Positions 1 through 5,900 of a stretch of 9,852 bases of DNA are shown here, one piece after another. Numbering within the stretch: position 1 is the first letter of the stretch; every line of letters begins with the position of its first letter. The notes under the pieces are model-generated. The model was not told the origin of the DNA. It saw only the letters and a program-made list of their open reading frames with translations, and did no database searches. Position numbers and translations under genes: made by a program. This DNA is from an uncultured Collinsella sp. (GTDB lineage: Bacteria > Actinomycetota > Coriobacteriia > Coriobacteriales > Coriobacteriaceae). The DNA lies in the NCBI GenBank assembly GCA_900555515.1, contig USLO01000060.1, positions 1-9,852 on the forward strand, given 5' to 3'.

Positions 1-90
1 CGGCCCGTTCTGGGCGCGCCTCAATCGTAGCCCGAGACGGTCCCGGGCTGACAATTTCGACTGTAATGGACGTTCTTAAACGACTGCCCA

Positions 91-132
91 ACGGCTGTTG
101 AGCACATGGCTCGCATGACAGCCGTCTCTTTT
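91..132 (+). terminator. Terminator-like hairpin upstream of the ThrE-family gene
   Basis: The arms ACGGCTGT (91-98) and ACAGCCGT (118-125) are perfect 8-bp complements. An inner GAGC/GCTC pair can extend the fold. A short T run (129-132) follows. This may be the 3' end of a transcript from a gene left of the window, or a leader hairpin of the gene starting at 194. The short T tract keeps confidence modest. A smaller stem, AGCCCG (29-34) with CGGGCT (44-49), lies further upstream. I could not recognise the end of any gene in bases 1-90. Confidence 0.4.
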
Positions 133-193
133 ATGTTTCCTTTAGCCGTTGCTGCCTAGGATGGGGGTTAGTCGGTAGGAAGGGAGCGTCTAT

Positions 194-1762
194 ATGGACG
201 ACGCGAGCGAGCGTTCAATCGAAGAGGACATGCTCGATCAGTTCAATTACTTTGATGATGAGGACGAGGAGCTGATCGACCGTCGCGAGCCAGCGCCGCT
301 TGATTCCTTTGATCTGGTCGATGAAGAGCCCGACGAGGACGAGGGCGAATCGGCGGAGCCCTCACAGCCTTCGCGCCTTAACTCGCTGCTTTCGAGAGCC
401 CCCATGCACCACGGCGTTCGTGCCGGCGCGCTCCATATGAAAACTGACTGGCACCAGATCGTGACGGCAGGCGATGAGCTTGCCGTCGATGCGCCGCTCA
501 CCGATAAATCATCCATCATCTGCCGCACCGGCATGCTTATGCTGGCAAGCGGAACGGGTGCCTGGCGCGTGCGCGATACCATGAATCGTGTTGCCGCCGT
601 ACTCGGTGTCACCATCCACGTTGACTTAAGTCTTCTGTCGTTTGAGTGCACCTGCATCGAAGATGGTCACTGCTTTAATGAGGTCGTCAGCTTGCCCACA
701 ACGGGCGTCAATACCCATCGCATTTGGATGATGGAGAGTTTCCTCAAGGAAATCGAGACCTATGGTCGTCGCTTCACGGTGCACGAGTATCACGAGATGC
801 TCAAGACCGTTGAGAGTTCAAAACCTGATTACGCGCCTTGGCAACAGGGCCTTGCGGCGGCCTGCGCCTGTGGCGCCTTTGTCTTTTTACTTGGTGGCGG
901 TCCTATTGAGATGGCATGCGCGTTCGTGGGCGCGGGTGTCGGCAACTTTGCCCGCTCCCATATTCTCAAGCAAGGCCTTGGTCAGTTCAGCGCGCTGACG
1001 ACCGGCGTTGCGCTCGCTTGCGTTTCGTATCTGCTGGCATTGCTCGGCCTTGGCCAGGTCATACCGGGGGCAATGTCGCACCAAGAAGGCTATATCGGCG
1101 CCATGCTCTTTGTGATTCCCGGCTTTCCCCTCATTACGGCAGGCCTCGACATCGCCAAGCTCGACATGCGAAGCGGTATCGAGCGTCTTTCGTATGCCGT
1201 GTCGATTATTGTGATGGCGACCCTTGTGGGCTGGATGGTTGCCGAGTGTGTGGGGCTGGCACCGGATGATTTTGCCCCGCTCGGCCTTTCGCCGTTTGCC
1301 CTTACGCTCTTGCGCGTGGTGATGAGCTTCGTTGGCGTATTCGGCTTCTCGGTGATGTTCAACAGCCCGGTAAAGATGGCCGCGGCAGCTGGGTTGATCG
1401 GCGCCGTGTCCAATACCCTGCGTCTGACCCTTGTCGATGCGCCGATGATGATTCCCTTCCTGGGCCTCAGCACGGGAATGCCTCCCGAGGCAGCAGCGTT
1501 TATCGGCGCGCTGGTATCGGGTCTGCTGGCAAGCTTGGCCGAAGTCAAGCTCACCTACCCGCGCATCGCTCTCACGGTGCCTTCGATTGTCATTATGGTG
1601 CCCGGTCTGTATCTCTATCGCTCTATGTATTACATGTGCACCTTCGACACGGTCAATATGCTCGGCTGGTTTGTGCGCGCAGTGCTCATCGTGGCGTTTT
1701 TGCCCGTTGGCCTGGGTGTGGCGAGAACCCTCACCGACCCTCGCTGGCGCCACACCAGCTAA
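194..1762 (+). CDS. thrE: ThrE-family threonine/serine exporter
   Basis: Predicted inner-membrane exporter of threonine and serine (522 aa), with both ThrE halves in one chain, as in the Corynebacterium ThrE. Residues 1-65 are an acidic, probably disordered tail with D/E runs. Residues 83-210 form the soluble part of the first half, including the GTGAWRVRD segment near 120-128. Ten hydrophobic helices run from about 217 to 510. PG-containing motifs typical of the family appear in helix 4 (VIPGFPLITAGLD) and helix 9 (IVIMVPGLYLY). The second half, resembling ThrE_2/DUF3815, begins near residue 365. The start is supported by AGGAAGGGAG at 177-186, seven bases before the ATG. The gene stands alone, and an inverted repeat begins at the base after the stop codon. 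The family assignment is firm, but the actual substrate is inferred; related proteins may export other small molecules. Confidence 0.88.
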   Translation: MDDASERSIEEDMLDQFNYFDDEDEELIDRREPAPLDSFDLVDEEPDEDEGESAEPSQPSRLNSLLSRAPMHHGVRAGALHMKTDWHQIVTAGDELAVDAPLTDKSSIICRTGMLMLASGTGAWRVRDTMNRVAAVLGVTIHVDLSLLSFECTCIEDGHCFNEVVSLPTTGVNTHRIWMMESFLKEIETYGRRFTVHEYHEMLKTVESSKPDYAPWQQGLAAACACGAFVFLLGGGPIEMACAFVGAGVGNFARSHILKQGLGQFSALTTGVALACVSYLLALLGLGQVIPGAMSHQEGYIGAMLFVIPGFPLITAGLDIAKLDMRSGIERLSYAVSIIVMATLVGWMVAECVGLAPDDFAPLGLSPFALTLLRVVMSFVGVFGFSVMFNSPVKMAAAAGLIGAVSNTLRLTLVDAPMMIPFLGLSTGMPPEAAAFIGALVSGLLASLAEVKLTYPRIALTVPSIVIMVPGLYLYRSMYYMCTFDTVNMLGWFVRAVLIVAFLPVGLGVARTLTDPRWRHTS

Positions 1763-1795
1763 TTGGTACAAGGGGGACAGGTTACTTTGCACCAA
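1763..1795. repeat. Short inverted-repeat element directly after the thrE stop
   Basis: The ends TTGGTACAA (1763-1771) and TTGCACCAA (1787-1795) are inverted repeats with one mismatch. They flank a core containing GGGGGACAGGTTACTT. The element starts at the very next base after the TAA stop at 1760-1762. I remember closely similar 'GGGACAGGTTACTTTGCACCAA' units scattered between genes of Collinsella and other genomes, sometimes near REP-associated (Y1-type) transposases. That is recollection, not something this single copy can prove. No transposase is present here. Confidence 0.5.
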
Positions 1796-1799
1796 ATGA

Positions 1800-1864
1800 G
1801 TTGCGGTGAAATAGGGATTGAATTGCTGCTTAAAGGGTCAAAACAGTCCGTATTCCACCGCAAC
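1800..1864. repeat. 65-bp imperfect palindrome (intergenic repeat-like hairpin)
   Basis: The terminal arms GTTGCGGTGAAATA (1800-1813) and TATTCCACCGCAAC (1851-1864) pair over 14 positions with one mismatch. Pairing continues inward with interruptions (GGATTG against CAGTCC, allowing a G-U), so most of the 65 bases could fold into one long stem. There is no T run on either strand, so it does not look like an intrinsic terminator. It starts four bases after the preceding inverted-repeat element, which suggests a composite insertion. Likely a dispersed non-coding palindromic repeat (MITE- or REP-like); copy number cannot be seen from one window. Confidence 0.55.
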
Positions 1865-1913
1865 TAATGGGGTCGGGGATTATTGGTGCCCTGCATCTCC
1901 ACAAACTCAACGC

Positions 1914-1943
1914 TTACGAAGCGCGCGCCGTTCGTGTTAGGGT
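1914..1943 (+). promoter_or_regulatory. Candidate promoter for a terminated leader / DUF2798 gene
   Basis: TTACGA (1914-1919) lies 18 bases before TAGGGT (1938-1943). TAGGGT is preceded by a TGT extension (1935-1937), giving an extended -10 of the TANNNT kind common in GC-rich Actinobacteria. Transcription would start near 1950, so the strong terminator at 1981-2030 would fall inside the leader. The match is by eye and the -35 is weak, so confidence is low. Confidence 0.3.
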
Positions 1944-1980
1944 AGTTCCACCACATAAGTAGTCGCAGACGCACGTATCA

Positions 1981-2030
1981 CGGGCGGGCGAGATGAAGTC
2001 CCAACAGCTCCATCTTGCCCGCCCGTTTTT
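1981..2030 (+). terminator. Strong intrinsic terminator (possible leader attenuator)
   Basis: The arms CGGGCGGGCGAGATG (1981-1995) and CATCTTGCCCGCCCG (2011-2025) pair over 14 of 15 positions around a 15-base loop, followed by TTTTT (2026-2030). On the opposite strand there is no T run, so it works on + strand transcripts. It may simply end thrE transcription 220 bases after the stop. It also lies only 44 bases before the next start codon, so if the DUF2798 promoter is upstream it acts as an attenuator. Confidence 0.8.
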
Positions 2031-2073
2031 GTTGGCGGCGCCGCGACGCAACATGGAAAGGAATCTGCCCTTC

Positions 2074-2622
2074 ATGCCTATCAACAAACGAGAGAGCCTG
2101 CTGTTCACCTTTATCATGTGCTTTTGCATGGTGCTCTGGATGAGCATCTACAACGTTGCCCTGCAGCACGGGGCCATCAACGGCGAGGTCGTTGCCGCCG
2201 CGTGGCTCGGCTTCCCCGTTGCCTACATTTTTGCCATGTGCTGCGACTGGTTCGTCGCCAGCCCGCTCGCCAAGGGTTTCGCCTTTAAGTACTTGGTCAC
2301 GCCGGGCAAGAGCTCGCCGCTTGCCATGACGCTCGCCGTCAGCTCCTGCATGGTCGTCCCCATGGTCATCATCATGTCGCTGTACGGTGCCTGCGAGGGT
2401 CTGACGCACATGCCCGGCGGCATCCTTGCGAACCTGTATTCCGTGCCCGCGATCTGGATGATCAACATCCCGCATAATTTTGTGATGGCGCTGCCGTGGA
2501 ACCTTTTGGTAGCCGGTCCGATTTCCCGCTTCGCCTTCCGTCGCGCCTTCCCTGTGGGGACGGTTTTCGAGGAGGAGCATGCCGAGCTCTTGGAGCAGGC
2601 TATGGCTCCTGAGTGCGAGTAG
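2074..2622 (+). CDS. DUF2798-like small membrane protein
   Basis: A 182-aa hydrophobic protein with about four membrane helices in two similar halves (roughly residues 8-75 and 85-165). Each half has a helix pair followed by a short basic segment: SPLAKGFAFKYL ends the first and GPISRFAFRRAF ends the second. The second half carries INIPHNFVMALPWNLLVAGP, which resembles the conserved proline/asparagine-rich motif of DUF2798 (PF11391). No enzymatic or transport function is known to me for this family. I chose the ATG at 2074, which has AAAGGA at 2057-2062 (11 bases ahead). An in-frame ATG at 2053 would add seven residues and lacks a good ribosome-binding site. The frame remains open upstream to 1993, inside the terminator hairpin, which is implausible as a start. 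The C-terminus is acidic (EEEHAELLEQ). It appears monocistronic. Confidence 0.72.
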   Translation: MPINKRESLLFTFIMCFCMVLWMSIYNVALQHGAINGEVVAAAWLGFPVAYIFAMCCDWFVASPLAKGFAFKYLVTPGKSSPLAMTLAVSSCMVVPMVIIMSLYGACEGLTHMPGGILANLYSVPAIWMINIPHNFVMALPWNLLVAGPISRFAFRRAFPVGTVFEEEHAELLEQAMAPECE

Positions 2623-2624
2623 CT

Positions 2625-2676
2625 CGCTTAGGGATCTGCTGAGCGCGGGCGACTTGCTTGGTTGGAGCCCTAAGCG
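2625..2676. repeat. Inverted repeat just after the DUF2798 stop
   Basis: CGCTTAGGG (2625-2633) and CCCTAAGCG (2668-2676) are perfect 9-bp complements separated by 34 bases, starting three bases after the stop codon. A second stem follows, GCTCGC (2683-2688) with GCGAGC (2706-2711). TAGCTCGCT occurs as a direct repeat at 2620-2628 and 2681-2689. None has a T run, so these are 3'-UTR structures rather than clear terminators. I see no gene in 2623-2788. Confidence 0.4.
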
Positions 2677-2788
2677 TGGATAGCTCGCTCGGCGACATCG
2701 CGGGCGCGAGCGGTGCGCATGACCGGAGGGCCCGTGCTGCTCCGTTGCCCGACGTGCTAGCGCGCAGAACAATCTGTTGGTGCATTCG

Positions 2789-2821
2789 GCGGCTGCTGAA
2801 GCGTTTCGGCAGCCGCTTTTT
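2789..2821 (+). terminator. Intrinsic terminator before the activase operon
   Basis: GCGGCTGCTGAA (2789-2800) pairs with TTCGGCAGCCGC (2805-2816) over 12 positions (one G-U), with a four-base loop and TTTTT at 2817-2821. It separates the DUF2798 unit from the operator and promoter region of the giant gene that follows. Confidence 0.85.
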
Positions 2822-2833
2822 ATACGGAGTTTA

Positions 2834-2854
2834 AATACAACAGTCTGTTGTATT
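2834..2854. promoter_or_regulatory. Perfect 21-bp palindromic operator, probable TetR binding site
   Basis: AATACAACAG (2834-2843) and CTGTTGTATT (2845-2854) are exact reverse complements around a single T (2844). It is AT-rich within GC-rich surroundings, lacks a T tract, and lies 13 bases after a terminator and 49 bases before the ATG at 2904. This is the position expected for an operator overlapping or flanking the core promoter. A possible -10 (TATATC, 2866-2871) lies just downstream, but no convincing -35 pairs with it. Size and symmetry fit a TetR-family dimer site, and a TetR gene ends this operon (7327-8016). Binding is inferred. Confidence 0.7.
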
Positions 2855-2903
2855 ACGTAGAGTGGTATATCTCTAGCAGGAAAAATGCGAGAGACGGAGC
2901 GTT

Positions 2904-5900
2904 ATGGCGTTGTTAGTAGGACTGGACGTAGGGTCGACGACGACCAAAGTTTACGCGATGCACGAGGATATGACCGAGGCGTGGTGGGGATATCGCCGCC
3001 ACGGGGCGTGTCAGACAGCGAGCGTGCGCGCCATGCTCGGCGAGCTCGCCGAGCGCTTTCCCCATGAGTCGCTGCGCGTTGCGGTGACCGGCTCGGGTGC
3101 GCGCGATATCGCGACCGCGCTGGGCGCCTCGTACGTTCAGGAGGTGGTCGCCAACGCGCTCGCGATCAGCAGGTTCTATCCGCAGACGCGCTGCGCCATC
3201 GAGCTGGGCGGCCAAGACGCCAAGATGATCTTCTTCCGCACCAACGATAAGGGAGACATTGAGGTTGCCGACATGCGCATGAACGGCTCGTGCGCAGGCG
3301 GTACCGGTGCATTTATCGACGAGATGGCAAAGCTCATGGGGGTCGGCACCGAATCGGGCGAGTTCGAGCAGCTCGCAAGCCGGGGAACGACCGTCCACGA
3401 GGTCTCGGGCCGCTGCGGCGTGTACGCAAAGACCGATATCCAGCCGCTGCTCAACGAGGGCATTCCTACCACCGACCTGGCGCTTTCGGCGCTTCACGCG
3501 GTCGCCCGCCAAACGATCGGCGGTCTGGCCCAGGGTATCGACATCGAGCCGCCGGTAATCTTCGAGGGCGGTACGCTCGCCTACAACCCCACGCTGGTCC
3601 GCGTGTTCCGGGAGCAACTGAATCTATCGGACTATCAGGTTATCGTCCCGCGCGATCCGCAGATCATGGTCGCGCGCGGTGCCGCCCTGTCGCTGACCGA
3701 CATGTTCGCATCGTCCCAACCGATCGACCTTCCCGACGCTTTTGTCCGGCTGGATAAGCTCGAGACGGTCGCGCCCGCAAGCGGGGAGGGACGTCTTGCC
3801 CAGCCCTTTTTTGCCACACCTGCCGAGCAGGCGGATTTTACGGCACGCCATGGCAAAGAGACGCCGGCAAAGGGTCCGGATGCGTATGCGCCCGGAGAGA
3901 CGGTGCGTGTGGCGCTCGGTATCGATTCGGGGAGCACGACGACCAAGTTCGCCCTGGTCGATGAGGCGGGTGAGCTTGTCGATTCGTTCTACGCGTCTAA
4001 TAACGGCAGACCGCTCGACGTCGCCCAACAGGGTCTTGTCAGCTTGAAGAACCGCTGGGAGACAGCGGGAGTCACGCTTGCGATCGATGCCGTGGGCACC
4101 ACGGGATACGGCGAGGAGCTTTTCGCGCGCGCGTTCCACGCCGACTACCATACGGTCGAGACGGTCGCGCACGCCCGCGCCGCGTGTACATGCGTTCCCG
4201 ATGCGACCTTCGTGCTCGACATCGGCGGACAGGATATGAAGGCCATCTGGCTCAACCACGGCGTGCTGACCGATATCGTCGTCAACGAGGCGTGCTCTGC
4301 GGGCTGCGGCTCGTTCCTCGAGGGTTTTGCCAAAAACCTCGGAATAGCCGTTGAGGATATCGCGACCGAGGCATTTTCGTCCAAAGCCCCCGCCGTTCTC
4401 GGCAGCCGCTGCACGGTGTTCATGAACAGCAGCGTCGTTTCCGAGCAGCGGCGCGGTAAGGGTCCGAGCGACATCATGGCCGGTCTCTGCCGTTCGATTA
4501 TCGAGAACGTGTTCACCAAGGTCATTCGCGTTTCAAATCTCAACCGTCTGGGCGACAAAGTCGTCGTCCAGGGCGGCACGTTCCGAAACGACGCGGTGCT
4601 GCGCGCATTCGAGCAGTATCTGGGCAAACCCGTCACGCGTGCGCCCCACCCGGGGCTGATGGGCGCTATCGGTATCGCCCTGCTCGCGCGCGAGGAATGC
4701 CGCAAGGGCGACGCCGGCACGTCGTTTATCGGGCTCGATGCCGTGGAGCGCTTCGAGCATCGCGAGTTCGGCGGCGTTACCTGCCGTCGGTGCAACAACC
4801 GCTGCCAGCGCGCGGTCGTGGCGTTTGGCGACGGCTCGCTTTACGTCACGGGCAATCGCTGCCCGCGCGGCGGCGCCATCTCATGGGATGAGCTCGTGCG
4901 CAAGGTTCCCGCGGCGGAGGAGCTGCGTCCGCAGGGTGCTTGCGAGGCACAGGCGCCCGGCACGGGGCGCGACCGGACCGCGGCTGCCCCCAATCTCTTT
5001 GTCGACCGCGAGAAGCTGCTGTTCGAGTCGTACCCCACGGTTCTCGTCTGCGGGGGGCGCGATGTCACGATCGGCATTCCCCGTGTGCTCGAGTTCTGGG
5101 ACACCATGCCGTTCTGGTCGACGTTCTTCAGCACGCTCGGCTTTAAGGTGCGCGTCTCGGGACGCAGCACCAAGGCGATGTACGAGCGCGGTCTGGCGCA
5201 CGTCACATCCGACACCGTGTGCTTCCCGGCCAAGCTCGTCCACGGGCACATCCGCAATCTCGTCGACGCCGGCGTCGACCGCATCTTCATGCCCATCATC
5301 ACGACGGTGCCCACCGAAAACACCGCCTCTACCAGCGAGTGGATGTGCGCCGTCGTAAAGGGATACCCCTACGTGATGCGCAATTCCGATAACCCGGAGG
5401 AGCGTTTCGGCGTTCCGTTCGATACGCCGCTGTTCCACTGGTACGACGAGGGCGACCGAAACCGCCAGCTCAAGGCGTGGTGCAAAGAGACCTTCGATAT
5501 CGATGCCGACCTGGTTGCCAAGGCGACCGAGCAGGCGGACCGCGCGCAGCAGACGTTTGAGAACCAGCTGCAGCTGCGCGGCAGGCAGGTGCTCGAGAAT
5601 CTGCGCGAGGACGGCGGCTACGCGGTGGTGATCGCTTCGCGCCCGTACCACAACGACCCGCTGGTCAACCACGGGCTGCCCAAGCTCTTCTCTGAGCGCG
5701 GCATCCCCGTGCTGACGCCCGATGCGGTGCCGGGGGTCTGCAACGTCGACCTTTCCAACAGCCGCATCGACATCGTGAACAACTACCATGCGCGCATGCT
5801 GTCGTGCGCGGTCATCGTCGCATCGACGCCCGAGCTCGAGCTCGTGCAGATGGGCAGCTTCGGCTGCGGCCACGATGCGTATCTCACCGACGAGATCGCG

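Larger units (their letters stand above)
1763..2073. other. Gene-free interval between thrE and the DUF2798 gene
   Basis: About 310 bases with no convincing gene. From left to right it contains a 33-bp inverted-repeat element, a 65-bp palindrome, a small stem ACGAA/TTCGT (1916-1920 with 1931-1935), a candidate extended -10 promoter, a strong intrinsic terminator (1981-2030), and the ribosome-binding site of the next gene. An open frame running in from 1993 begins inside the terminator stem and is not taken as the true start. Confidence 0.6.

Noticed and set aside
887..1795. Minus-strand open frame of 302 codons opposite thrE, starting in the intergenic repeat
   Set aside because: Its start codon lies in the repeat and the rest mirrors thrE. 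The His/Arg/Ala-rich product is typical of antisense noise. Such repeat-derived N-termini are a common annotation artefact.
1993..2073. Upstream extension of the DUF2798 reading frame to an ATG at 1993
   Set aside because: That ATG lies inside the 5' arm of a strong terminator and lacks a ribosome-binding site. The added residues do not resemble the family.
2830..2871. A defined -35/-10 promoter for the activase operon
   Set aside because: TTTAAA, TTGTAT, TATTAC and TATATC are present, but no pair has both good matches and 16-18 base spacing. The operator position is supported; the exact promoter is not.
2885..3067. Short open frame (60 codons) overlapping the start of the activase gene
   Set aside because: AGGA lies only three bases before its ATG. 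The product is Arg-rich and unlike any family I know, and it overlaps the strongly supported frame beginning at 2904.
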